A stretch of 64,000 bases of DNA from positions 672,501 through 736,500 of the forward strand of contig JABMCL010002167.1 in the NCBI GenBank assembly GCA_018857735.1. Reading direction: 5' to 3'. Position 1 is the first letter of the stretch, and the number at the start of each line of letters is the position of its first letter. Below the pieces are notes generated by a model that was not told the origin of the DNA, ran no database searches, and saw only the letters and a list, made by a program, of their open reading frames with translations. This stretch comes from Alviniconcha marisindica. Lineage: Eukaryota; Mollusca; Gastropoda; Provannidae. Positions 48,760-59,879 of the stretch are shown piece after piece. Both the position numbers and the translations under genes were made by a program.

Positions 48760-49290
48760 AGGATGCACTGCAGTCAAGCAGTTAAGACTTGTTGTCAGAA
48801 ATGCGATCTGCTGTGGCACGAAACTGTCCTACACCTCTGAACACCTTCAAAGAGTTAGGACAAGGTGTCAGGAATGAGATTTGCGGTGACAGGAACTTGT
48901 CTCCCACCTCTGAAAAGCTGGTTAAAAGTTAGGACGCATTGTCACGTGTGAGATTTGCAATGGCATGAAACTGTTTCACCCCCCCTGAAAAACTGGTCAA
49001 AAGTTAGGACACATTGTCAAGAGTGAGATTTGCAGTGCCGTGAAACTGTCTCACACCCCAGAAAATCTGGTCAAAAGTTAGGACACAGTGTCAAGAGTGA
49101 GATTTGCAATGGCATGAAATTGTCTCACACCTCTGAAAAACTGCAGTGAAAAAGTTAGGACACGTTATCAGAAATGAGATCTGCAGTGGCATGAAATAGT
49201 CTAACGCCTCTGAAACACTGCAGCCAAAGAGTTAATAAGGACATCTTGTCAGGGATGAGATTTGCAATGGCATGAAATCATCTCAAACCT
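48760..49290. repeat. ~75-80 bp tandem array
   Basis: Six copies of a unit with aaagttaggacacattgtca, 'gagtgagatttgcagtggca' and 'tgaaactgtctcacacctct'. Diverged, with small indels. Confidence 0.85.
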
Positions 49291-49621
49291 CTGAAAATCC
49301 TGCCGGGTACATCACACAGTACAGTCAAAGCTTTTATGTATTCCACAATAAAACAATCCACACCCGCATGGAGTTTGATCTTAAACTTCTGATATCCTGT
49401 TCGGTACATTATATTTTTTATAGTACAATCAAAGATATATATATATGATTGTACTATCAAATATATATATATATATATATGATTGTATTATCAAATATAT
49501 ATATATAATCAAGACAGTACAGTCCACACCCACATGGAGAGTTTGATCTTAAACCTCTGAAATCCTTTCTAGTACATCATACTTTTGATAGTATAGCTAA
49601 AGATATTATATTTTATATCAC

Positions 49622-49675
<54 letters not shown>

Positions 49676-49990
49676 CCAAAATAGAAAATCCACACCTACA
49701 TGGAGAGTTTGATATTAACCTCTGAAATCCTTTCTAGGACATCATACTATTCATACTACTGTTGAAGACATTATATTTTATATAATATATAATACCAAAA
49801 TAAAACAATGTTTGAAATCCTTTCTAGGACATCATACTTTTCATAGTACAGTCAAAGATATATTTTTTATATATAACAAGACAGCACAATCCACACCAAC
49901 ATAGAGAGTTTGATCTTAAACCTCTGAAATCCTTTCTAGTGCATTGTACTTTTTATAGTCACTTTATTCTATACCAAGACACACATGGAG
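49290..49990. repeat. Diverged ~170-bp repeats around (AT)n tracts
   Basis: 'ccacacccacatggagagtttgatcttaaacctctgaaatcctttctag' type text occurs about five times (near 49360, 49525, 49690, 49805, 49890), each followed by AT-rich DNA. In one copy this has expanded into a pure (AT)n run at about 49630-49672. The unit resembles the end of the preceding array. Confidence 0.8.
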
Positions 49991-49999
49991 AGTTAAGGC

Positions 50000-51770
50000 C
50001 CTTTGCAATTGGCTGAAGGGCTAACTGCAAAAACTAGTACACAACCAGTCTTTGCTAACTTATGGCTTCTTCTCCTGTTGCTAAAAAGTCAAAGCGGGAA
50101 GGGAGTGACATATGTATAAGTATGATGCATCTTCTTTCTGGTGACACTTTTGTGGCCTATGTGATGTTCCCGCTGTTGTCGGTGAAGAGAGAAATGCTGC
50201 TCAATCCAGTTGATCCCCCCCCCCCCCAAAGCTTGATCCAAGGCACGTAACCAAAATTAATACTCCTATTTTGTTTAGGTTGTAAAAAGGACTGCATTAT
50301 CTTAGTGTTGAGTAGCAGCTGGTGATGACTGGTTTTGTTTTAACATAATGTCGTGTGTGTCTTGTTTTGAACTTGTTTTGAACCAAACCTCTGAATAAGT
50401 TCTGTTTTAGATAATACGATAGGAAAACCCCAATGAGCAGAATGCATTTTCCAAAGTAGTTTTTAACTGTATTTCTTAGAGGGTTTAAAATACACAAGCA
50501 TATATAAATACATTTTAAAATTGTTAACATATAAAGACATTTAGGACTGTTTTTAAAAAAAAGGGAAAAAAAGAGGAAAAATAAAGATATATATATAAAA
50601 ACAAAGTTTAAATAAAAATGAAAGTGACAACATCTGTCTTTTTAAGAACATTTTATCCAATGGATTTTTGTTTTTGTTTTTTGGTCAGTGCATTACCAAC
50701 ATGGACAGGAAAAACAAACAAACAAAAACAACAACAAAACAACAATAACAACAACAACATTATATTAAAGTTGAGAAGATGGTTGGGAAATAAAAGGCAC
50801 ACATTTTGAACACATTGGTGGGGGAAAAAATATCACAGCACAAAATCAACAACAGCAAGCCACTCCAACCTGTATTCTTGATTCAAACAGCCATAAATAT
50901 ACATTCAGATTAAAAGTCACTAACAGATAACAACATCCTTACTAATGATGATTAATTACTTCAAAGCAACAACAGATAATATGATAAAGTCTGCACAGAA
51001 AAGCAAAACTGCATGCTTGCTACACAATGGAAGGTGGTGACAGTGAATTTGTGAATTTTATACTGCCAATTTCAAAGGCATTTTTGGAGGCCCATAGTCA
51101 GAATGTGTCTGGTAACAAGCAATAACTTGTTGCTCATGCTATAGGATGCCCCAAAACGCACTGTTTTCACAAACTCGCGATCTTCTGGTCAGCCAAAAAA
51201 CGATGCAAAGACACTTTTTTTCCACCCTCCATCCCCTTTCCCCAGTAATTTTTGCAACAGCAACTGTGGTGGCATTTGTATTGCTTCGCAATTCTAGGTT
51301 CAACTTCCATTGTTATACACAGCGTGAAGCAACGCCTACTCAGAAATCGGCCCGGAAGTGACGCTGTGACTTCTTGTGTGAAAGGTTACAAAGGGCATTC
51401 ACTCGTGCAAACCAGCTTCACTGAACCGCCCAACAGACTGATGTTGGATGATTTTTAGGGTGGTTGTAAATGTGGGATTCCACTGTGGCACTGAAAGGAA
51501 GAAGGGTTTCTGCAACAGTGTGTCATCTTCCTCTTTCTTCTCACTACCTCTCAAAATTGTCCACCCTCTAGGCACAGCCTAGCATCAAGGCAAATCTGTG
51601 TCAGGAGCTAAAAATAACTGAGATAAAAATAGATATGGGTACAGGCTTTTGTCAAGAATGCACCAGGATCAACCTGTCCTTCAAGTTACCCTTTGGGAAG
51701 GATTTTTTTCAATCTTCTGCCAGCATGTAGCGGGACAAACCACAAGACCCCTAGATACGGTGCTGTGCAT
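50000..51770. other. Intron 4, no feature seen
   Basis: AT-rich DNA, C run at 50217-50227, CAA-rich tract at 50715-50757. Around 51146-51440 the text is richer in GC but no exon could be supported on either strand. Confidence 0.4.
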
Positions 51771-51777
51771 GCATGAC

Positions 51778-52020
51778 CTAGTTTTGTGAAAGGGCTCCCA
51801 GATGCTGTGATGTGTTTCCTGCGAGAGCTGTTACCTTCCTGACCAACCAGGGGCGGTTCCCAGCGGCAAGGCTAATGCTAGTTTTGTGAAAGGGCTCCCA
51901 GATGCTGCGATGTGTTTCCTGCGAGAGCTGTTACCTTCCTGACCAACCAGGGGCGGTTCCCAGCGGCAAAGCTAATGCTAGTTTTGTGAAAGGGCTCCCA
52001 GACACTGCGCTACATTTCCT
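51778..52020 (-). repeat. 100-bp tandem repeat, 2.4 copies, with splice-site-like ends
   Basis: Units start at 51778, 51878 and 51978 and are nearly identical. On the minus strand each contains ggttggtcaggaag|gtaaca, a donor-like border after a short open stretch, and an AG-ended tract (tctcgcag|). It may derive from an exon or decayed exon, in line with the other arrays in this gene; the source exon was not identified. Confidence 0.75.
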
Positions 52021-52085
52021 GCAACCATCCTCGTCACAAACACAACAGCAAAGACTACGACACACACACACAACACCCTCGTTAC

Positions 52086-52283
52086 CTTCAGCTCTGCAAC
52101 CTTTTTATCCAGCGTGTCCGACTCGTCACGCAAGCTGCGCTCCAGCTCTGAGGACTTCTCACTAAGGGTGGCCAGGGAGGAGTTCCGCTGATGTAGCTCT
52201 GTGGTCAGCTCACCCAGCTTCTGTCGCATGGCCGTCAGCTCCACACTGTGGGTGTCGTTGACGGTGGCCAGCTTGTCCTGCAG
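52086..52283 (-). CDS. Coiled-coil gene, exon 4
   Basis: Acceptor atccctactcag| at 52284, donor GCTGAAG|GTAACG at 52086/52085; phase 0 on both sides, 66 codons. Segments include LQDKLATVNDTHSVELTAMR, QKLGELTTELHQRNSSLATL and SEKSSELERSLRDESDTLDK. This is a continuous heptad-repeat coiled coil with no proline. Confidence 0.85.
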
Positions 52284-52299
52284 CTGAGTAGGGATAAGA

Positions 52300-53350
52300 A
52301 ACGTAATGAATGTGATGTTCAGAGGACTGTGTCATCACCGAAATTGTCCCGCTGAGTCATGACTGACTGTGGCCAGCTACTGTTTCGCAGCTGAGCAGGG
52401 ATGAGAAATATAAAGAAAAGGATTTCTGGATTACTGTATCATCACCATCTTTGTGGTGTGAGAGTTAATACTAACAGTGGCCATGATTGTCTTGTAGTTA
52501 GGATGTCTGGGTTACTGTATCGTCACCACGATCTTTGTGCTGTGAGAGTCACTACTAACAGTGGCCATGATTGTCTTGTAGTTAGGATTACTGTATCATC
52601 ACCACAATCTCTGTGCTGTGAGAGTCACTACTAACAGTGGCCATGATTGTCTTGTAGTTAGGATTACTGTATCATCGCCACGATCTTTGTGCTGTGAGAG
52701 TCACTACTAACAGTGGCCATGATTGTCTTTTAGTTAGGATTACTGTATCATCACCACAATCTTTGTGCTGTGAGAGTCACTACTAACAGTGGCCATGATT
52801 GTTTTGTAGTTAGGATTACTGTATCATCACCACAATCTTTGTGCTGTGAGAGTGACTACTAACAGTGGCCATGACTGTCTTGTAGTTAGGATTACTGTAT
52901 CATCACCACATTCTTTGTGCTGTGAGAGTCACTACTGACAGTGGCCATGATTGTCTTGTAGTTAGGATTACTGTATCATCACCACAATCTCTGTGATGTG
53001 AGAGTCACTACTGACAGTGGCCATGATTGTCTTGTAGTTAGGATTACTGTATCATCACCACAATCTTTGTGCTGTGAGAGTGACTACTGACAGTGGCCAT
53101 GATTGTCTTGTAGTTAGGATTACTGTATCATCACCACAATCTTTGTGATGTGAGAGTCACTACTAACAGTGGCCATGATTGTCTTGTAGTTAGGATTACT
53201 GTATCATCACCACAATCTTTGTGCTGTGAGAGTCACTACTGACAGTGGTCATGATAGTCGTGGAGCTAGGATGTCTGGGATACTGTATCGTCACAATCTT
53301 TGTTTTGTGACAGCCACTAGTGACAGTGGCTGTGACTGTCTTTGAGCTGA
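52300..53350 (-). repeat. 76-bp minisatellite derived from the exon 4 acceptor
   Basis: About 12 copies. On the minus strand the unit contains ctacaagacaatcatggcca + ctgttagtagtgac + tctcac, aligning with the exon 4 start ctgcaggacaagctggccac + cgtcaacgacacccac. Two outer copies also keep the acceptor: tctcatccctgctcag| near 52391 and tctcacctctgctcag| near 53348. In the central units the tract before the exon match has decayed to aatccta. Confidence 0.85.
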
Positions 53351-53508
53351 GCAGAGGTGAGAAATATAAAGAAGTAATAATGATGCACATTTATCACGTA
53401 CTCATCAACGCCCCGAGTGCTCACATGACACATACTCACTTAAAACACAGTATTCTTCACACATGCAGAGCACAGTCCTACTCATGCAATTTACATAAAG
53501 CATTATTT

Positions 53509-53510
<2 letters not shown>

Positions 53511-53545
<35 letters not shown>
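53511..53545. repeat. (CA)n microsatellite
   Basis: Uninterrupted CA run followed by imperfect ataca repeats. Confidence 0.95.
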
Positions 53546-53551
<6 letters not shown>

Positions 53552-53858
53552 ATACACAAAGTATGTACAATGAATTCAAACCATTTATCAGTACTACTGT
53601 GTGCAGACAATTGACATTCTACTACTGCTGCAAGAAGAAACGAGAAAAGAAGAAAAAAAGAAAAAAACAAAACAAAAGAAAAAGAGAGACGACACAGATA
53701 CATATATATATATATACATATCATACACATTTCACAAAACAGACCTTTTTAACTTCCAGCTGAAGGCAACGCAAAAAAAAAAACACACAAAAAAAAAACT
53801 GAAGAGAAAGAGAGAAGACAGATACACATACATATCATACACATTTCACAAAACGGAC

Positions 53859-53909
53859 CTTTTTAACTTCCAGCTGAAGGCAACGCACTTCTGCATTTTT
53901 CTCAGCTTC
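53859..53909 (-). CDS. Coiled-coil gene, exon 3 (51-bp micro-exon)
   Basis: Acceptor tttgttgctag| at 53910, donor TTAAAAAG|GTCCGT at 53859/53858. Seventeen codons in phase 0: EAEKNAEVRCLQLEVKK. It joins exon 2 (..LLKEK) and exon 4 (LQDKL..) without breaking the heptad pattern. A second copy upstream has a one-base deletion. Confidence 0.7.
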
Positions 53910-54255
53910 CTAGCAACAAAGACATAACCATTGTTAACCACGCAGAAAAACAAGACATCACCCTTCAGTTTTTTTATGAAGAAAATATTTGTTCTTCAGT
54001 GTGATATATATTGTACACATTTCACAAAACAAACCTTTTTAACTTCCAGCTGAAGGCAACGCAAAAAAAACAACAAAAAAACTGAAGAGAAAGAGAGAAG
54101 GCACAGATACACATACATATCATACACATTTCACAAAACAAACCTTTTTAACTTCCAGCTGAAGGCAACGCAAAAAAAAAAACAAAAAAAAAACTGAAGA
54201 GAACGAGAGAAGACACAGATACACATACATATCATACACATTTCACAAAACAAAC

Positions 54256-54305
54256 CTTTTTAACTTCCAGCTGAAGGCACGCACTTCTGCATTTTTCTCA
54301 GCTTC
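54256..54305 (-). pseudogene. Frameshifted duplicate of exon 3
   Basis: Same acceptor (ttgttgctag|) and almost the same sequence as 53859-53909 but one base short (gcgtgcc instead of gcgttgcc), giving 50 bp. Its donor is weaker (AAAAAG|GTTTGT). Inclusion would shift the reading frame, so it is either skipped or a poison exon. Flanking intron text (aacaaagacataaccattgt) is duplicated with it. Confidence 0.75.
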
Positions 54306-54469
54306 CTAGCAACAAAGACATAACCATTGTTAACCACGCAGAAAAACAAGACATCACCCTTCAGTTTTTTTATGAAGAAAATATTTGGTCTTCAGTGTGA
54401 TAGTGATACATGTGCAAATGTTTACAATCCCATCGACCCATGTAGAGAAAAAATACAGCCGTAACAAAT

Positions 54470-54800
54470 CTGGGCACGAAACTGAAAGTGAGGTTGGAAT
54501 GTAGGTCTTCTTTGCAGACGGGAAGACGGCTGAGCGAAAAACAAGCAGTATCTGTACTACCAATGCTGTGTTCATGTAGAGAAAAAATAGCACCCTAACA
54601 AATCTGGGCACGAAATTGAAAGCGACGTTGGAAGCAGTACTGACTTGGGGTCATTCTAATGAGCTAGGTCATGGCGGGTCAGGAGACTGAAAGAGAGGTC
54701 ACAAAACTGAAAGAGAGGTTGGAATGTAGGTCTTCTTTGCAGACGGGAACACGGCTGAGCGAAAAACAAGCAGTATCTGTACTACCAATGCTGTGTTCAG
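54470..54800. repeat. Direct repeat, ~85-130 bp
   Basis: 'gaggttggaatgtaggtctt', 'ctttgcagacggga' and 'gagcgaaaaacaagcagtat' through 'ctgtgttca' appear at about 54490-54575 and 54715-54800. A shorter piece ('aacaaatctgggcacgaaa') repeats at 54463 and 54596. The inverted 74-bp-array relative (gtcattctaatgagctaggt) lies between them. Confidence 0.8.
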
Positions 54801-55254
54801 CCTTGCATTTCTACTTCGAAATATTTGGACGAAATCAAAACCTTTTTTTCTTTCAGAAACTTCCTACGGGAGCTGGTGGGAAGAAGAAGGGTGGCTGAGC
54901 AAGGTTCAAGAAGATGAGCAGGCACACTTCAAGCTAAGGAATGTTGCGTCTGAGTTGACATTTTTCAGCTCATCCCAACTTCATTTTTTGTATCATGTGA
55001 CCCACTATCACCTGGTACATTAAGTCATTATGGATGACCCTAGTCAGTACTGTGCCCAGTCTCAGTTTTTTTCCCCTGTGACCTGATGTCACCAACATCA
55101 TGAATATTCTAAAAAAGAAGAAAAAGAAAAAAAAGGTACATTACCCATAGAAAAAAAGAACAGAAACGCCCAAAGGGGAAATAAGGTATGCAGCAACAAG
55201 AAAGAAAAAAGACCTGAGTTTATGCAGACACAAAAATATGTCATTGGATCGGAG

Positions 55255-56165
55255 CTGTACAAAAGAAACATAAAGAAAACTGTGGATCAGAGAGTACAAC
55301 AGAGATTGGATTGGACTGTACAACAGAAACAGAAAGGATGCTGTAGACTGGAGCCATACAACAGAAAGAGAAAGGACACTGTGGATTGGAGCCGTACAAC
55401 AGAAACAGAAAACACACTGTGGACTGGAGCCATACAACAGAAACAGAAAGGACACTGTGGATGGGAGCCATACAACAGAAACAGAAAGGGAACTGTGGAC
55501 AGGAGCTGTACAACAGAAACAGAAAGGGACACTGCGGATCAGAGCCGTACAATAGAAACAGAAAGGACACTGTGGATGGGAGCCATACAACAGAAACAGA
55601 AAGGGAACTGTGGATAGGAGCTGTACAACAGAAACAGAAAGGGACACTGTGGATCAGAGCCGTACAATAGAAACAGAAAGGAAATTGGACTGGAGCCATA
55701 CAACAGAAACAGAAAGGACACTGTGGATTGGAGCTGTCCAACAGAAAGGACACTGTGGATCAGAGCCGTACAACAGAAACAGAAAGGACACTGTGGATTG
55801 GAGCTGTACAACAGAAAGGATACTGTGGATCAGAGCCGTACAACAGAAACAGAAAGGACACTGTGGATTGGAGCTGTACAACAGAAAGGACACTGTGGAT
55901 TGGAGCTGTACAACAGAAAGGACACTGTGGATTGGAGCTGTACAACAGAAAGGACACTGTGGATTGGAGCTGTACAACAGAAACAGAAAGGACACTGTGG
56001 ATTGGAGCTGTACAACAGAAAGGACACTGTGGATCGGAGCTGTACAACAGAAAGGACACTGTAGATCGGAGCTGTACAACAGAAAGGACACTGTAGATCG
56101 GAGCTGCACAACAGAAAGGACACTGTGGATCGGAGCTGTACAACAGAAACAGAAAGGAAACTGGT
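55255..56165. repeat. 32/45-bp tandem array abutting the exon 2 donor
   Basis: A 32-bp unit (aaaggacactgtggattgga + gctgtacaacag) with an optional 13-bp aaacag duplication making 45-bp units. On the minus strand each unit ends in a pyrimidine-rich tctgttgtacag, a good acceptor mimic. The array begins about 8 bases after the exon 2 donor. Open frames of up to 223 codons exist in several phases and on both strands because the unit lacks stops; they are not taken as genes. Confidence 0.93.
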
Positions 56166-56168
56166 CAC

Positions 56169-56277
56169 CTTTTCCTTCAGTAGCTGGTGGCCGCTGTCTC
56201 GTGCATTCTGTGAGATGTCGAGCTGACTTGAGGCAACCAGGTTTTGCTTCAGTTGCTTCATTGTCTGCTTCTGGGAC
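56169..56277 (-). CDS. Coiled-coil gene, exon 2
   Basis: Acceptor tggtatcatcag| at 56278, donor GAAAAG|GTGACC at 56169/56168. One base completes the split Lys codon from exon 1, then 36 codons: SQKQTMKQLKQNLVASSQLD then ISQNARDSGHQLLKEK. Heptad-like. The next in-frame AG within the exon (ggtcccag|) would give the wrong entry phase for exon 1. Confidence 0.75.
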
Positions 56278-56309
56278 CTGATGATACCATCAAAACAATA
56301 AGAACCAGT

Positions 56310-57320
56310 AATGCAGTGCTCTAAAATTTGTCCTGTGGTTTGTCATGGTGCTTATCTTCATAACCATAACCAGCAGTATGGTGCTTTAATGTTTGTTGTT
56401 TGTTCATAACAGTAAGAAGCAGTATAGCAAAACAGTACTCTAAAATGTATTGCGTGGTTTGCTGTGGTGCTTATCTTCATAACCATAACCAGCAGTATGG
56501 TGCTTTAATGTTTGTTGTTTGTTCATAACAGTAAGAAGCAGTATAGCAAAACAGTACTCTAAAATGTATTGCGTGGTTTGCTGTGGTGCTTATCTTCATA
56601 ACCATAACCAGCACTATGGTGCTTTAGTATTTGTTGTTTGTTCATAACAACAAGCAGTAAAACAGTGCTCTAAAACATGTTGTGAGGTTTGTCATGGTGT
56701 TTATCTTAATAACCATAACCAGCAGTATGGTACTTTAATGTTTGTTGTTTGTTCATAACAACAAGCAGTAAAACAGTGCTCTAAAACATGTTGTGAGGTT
56801 TGTCGTGGTGTTTATCTTAATAACCATAACCAGCAGTATGGTACTTTAATGTTTGTTGTTTGTTCATAACAACAAGCAGTAAAACAGTGCTCTAAAACAT
56901 GTTGTGAGGTTTGTCTGGTGCAAAACATAACCAGCAGTAGTTTAAATGCTTAACATGTTGTGAGGTTTGTCGTGGTGTTTATCTTAATAACCATAACCAG
57001 CAGTATGGTACTTTAGTGTTTGTTGTTTGTTCATAACAACAAGCAGTAAAACAGTGCTCTAAAACATGTTGTGAGGTTTGTCGTGGTGCACAATAACCAG
57101 CAGTAAGTATAATGCTGTAACATTTGTGGTTTGTTTTGTTTGTTCTGGTGTTTACCATCATACCAATATGAACCAGTAATGCAGTCCCCTAAAACGTGTT
57201 GTGTGGTTTGTCGTGGTGCTTATTTTCATATCAATAACCCACAGTAAGTATAATGCTGTAACATTTGTTGTTTGTTTTGTTTGTTCTGGTGTTTACCGTC
57301 ATAATAAAACCAGTAATGCA
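56310..57320. repeat. ~120-bp tandem array, diverged
   Basis: Seven or eight copies containing 'gtggtgtttatcttaataacc', 'ataaccagcagtatggt' and 'tttgttgtttgttcataaca'. The first three copies are most alike; right-hand copies are shortened. Confidence 0.88.
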
Positions 57321-57329
57321 GTGCACCCA

Positions 57330-57890
57330 AACCAGTAAACCATTTCATGCGCGCAGATGAACAACAACAATAGTAAACAAACATTAATTAAACAAAAATC
57401 CAAACAATGCAAAATGAAAAAATGAAGAAAAAAATCTTGCAAACACAACCAAACTTATCCTAGTACCAAACAGTCCAAACTATGAATGTTGTGAAGTTCA
57501 AACCAAACAGTTTTTACCATTCAGTGTTAGCCTTTCGAATGCTGCTTCTCAAAATGCGCCTATGATTAAACGGACACAGTAAGCAATTAGTGATATCAAA
57601 ACATGTTGGTTTAATAGAAAGCTCAATCAGTTCCATTCCACTCTTTCATCTCCTTCTCTGTACCTCTCCATCTCCAGGAGATTAGTGTGAGATTCACCAG
57701 CACAAGCAGTTTGCACCACACTACAGCAGTACGAATTTGTACATCAGTGGCCGAAGGTGCCTATGGTGTCATTCTTCCCCAATGGCCGGACATTCCAACA
57801 ACAAATTCATCAACAAAACGATCTCTGTCAACCGAGCTATCAGGGAAAGGCAATGCTCACTGCTGAGGCATCTTCCAAGAAACAGTTCAT
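57330..57890. other. Intron 1 unique segment
   Basis: No exon or element identified. A short CpG-poor open stretch on the plus strand (57737-57967) has no family resemblance. Confidence 0.4.
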
Positions 57891-57899
57891 CTGTTTTAC

Positions 57900-58440
57900 A
57901 AGACGCAAGACAACTTCATACATCCATTGCCGAAATCACATGGTCTGCCATAAAACCTATCGTATAACAAGACAACTTCATAAATTGCCGAAATTACACG
58001 GTCTGCCATAAAACCTATCATATAACAAGACAACTTCATAAATTGCTGAAATGACATGGTCTGCCATAAAACCTATCATATAACAAGACAACTTCATAAA
58101 TTGCCGAAATTACACGGTCTGCCATAAAACCTATCATATAACAGACAACTTCATAAATTGCCGAAATTACACGGTCTGCCATAAAACCTATCATATAACA
58201 GACAACTTCATAAATTGCCGAAATTACACGGTCTGCCATAAAACCTATCATATAACAGACAACTTCATAAATTGCCGAAATGACATGGTCTGCCATAAAA
58301 CCTATCATATAACAGACAACTTCATAAATTGCCGAAATTACATGGTCTGCCATAAACCTATCATATAACAAGACAACTTCATAAATTGCCGAAATGACAT
58401 GGTCTGCCATAAAACCTATCATATAACAAGACATTGCACC
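57900..58440. repeat. 57-58 bp tandem array
   Basis: About nine copies of acaagacaacttcataaatt + gccgaaattacacggtctgc + cataaaacctatcatata. Very similar copies; open on the minus strand as a YDRFMADHVISAIYEVV-type repeat, which is regarded as a by-product. Confidence 0.93.
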
Positions 58441-58899
58441 AATGAGACATGTTCTCGGTCTTCCAGATTACAATCCACTCACATAAACAGTTCTGTGTTC
58501 ACTGAGCATCCCTTAACACAGGGGTCCTACGGTCTACGATATGATGGAAAGTTGGTCTGTTCAGTGAAATGGAAAGAAAGTGGACCACTCTCTTGAAACA
58601 TGTAAACTGCACCAATTTCATTTATTTACCACTAATGACTGTTTTATTTTTTATTTTTTAATCTAGCTCAGCACCATTCAGCGCCTATTGGAGCACTGAT
58701 GATGTTTTCTGAGACTCTGATGTTCACAGCACAAAAGTAAAGTTAGAAACTGATTTTTTTTAAATCACCATTCAAGTTTTACTGTGAAACAAACATACGG
58801 ATCATGCACATGCATTATTACACATGAATTATGTTTTAAAGGGCAAGCACTGCAAAAAGAACACTGTGATCGTTGGATGAACTACCTTGGGGTTATAGG

Positions 58900-59234
58900 G
58901 GGGCGATCCACCAGCCTGCAAAGTGTAGAGACCAGGCACTTTAACACACAGCCACATTCAAGTGCAGAGACCAAGCAGTTCAACACACAGCCACATTCAA
59001 GTGCAGAGACCAAACAGTTCAACACAAAGCCACATTCAAGTGCAGAGACCAAGCAGTTCAACACAGCCACATTCACGTGCAGAGACCAGGCACTTCAACA
59101 CACAGCCCACATTCAAGCGCAGAGAATGGGCACTTTAAAACATAGCCACATTCAAATGCAGAGACCAGGAACTTCATGACATATCCCACATTCAAATGCA
59201 GAGACAAAGCAGTTCAGTGCACTGCCATATTTAA

Positions 59235-59269
<35 letters not shown>

Positions 59270-59640
59270 TAAGTGCAGAGATCAGGCACCTCAACACATA
59301 GTCCACATCCAAGTGTGCAGCTCAAGCAGTTCAACACACAACCAGATTCAAGTGCAGAGACCAGGCACTTTAACTCACAGCCACATTCAAGTGCAGAGAC
59401 CAGGCACTTCAACACACAGCCACATTCAAGTGCAGAGACCAGGCACTTTAACTCACAGCCACATTCAAGTGCAGAGACCTGGCACTTTAACACACAGCAC
59501 ATTCAAGTGCAGAGACCTAGCACTTTAACACACAGCCACATTCAAGCGCAGAGACCAAGCAGTTTAACACACAGCCACATTCAAGTGCAAAGACCAGGCA
59601 CTTTAACACACAGCCCACATTCAAATGAAGAGATCGTGTG
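58900..59640. repeat. 39-40 bp tandem array
   Basis: About 17 copies of cacattcaagtgcagagacc + aggcacttcaacacacagc. An (AT)n run (59238-59266) is embedded. On the minus strand each unit has ggtctctgcacttgaat, an imperfect acceptor-like tract. Confidence 0.92.
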
Positions 59641-59879
59641 GTTGATCATTTGATACATATATATATGCCCTGTCGCACACAGATTTTTCCATATGTGGGA
59701 CATCTATATATTATATAGTATTTTCTGTGGTGGAGGGTGAGGGGGCAACACAAAGTCACAAGTGTGCAGATCAAAACAGTAAACATATAAACATGACTAA
59801 CTGTGAAAATAAAACAGCTCAACATAAAAGCCACGTTAAATAAACAAAGCAAGCAATTCAACACATCAAAGCATATCGC

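Larger units (their letters stand above)
53740..54306 (-). repeat. Tandem duplication cluster of the exon 3 micro-exon
   Basis: Five partial or complete copies of the exon 3 region: donor-half copies near 53740-53772, 54030-54062 and 54140-54172, and full copies at 53859-53909 and 54256-54305. Each donor half reads gttgccttcagctggaagtt + aaaaag + gt(t/c). Between copies lie A-rich tracts and 'gaagagaaagagagaag' text. Confidence 0.88.

Noticed and set aside
55141..56281. Long open frames on both strands, up to 223 codons
   Set aside because: The 32-bp unit has no stop codon in any phase, so ORFs arise automatically and rotate through all frames. Only the final minus-strand segment (56277-56169) has splice borders and non-periodic protein.
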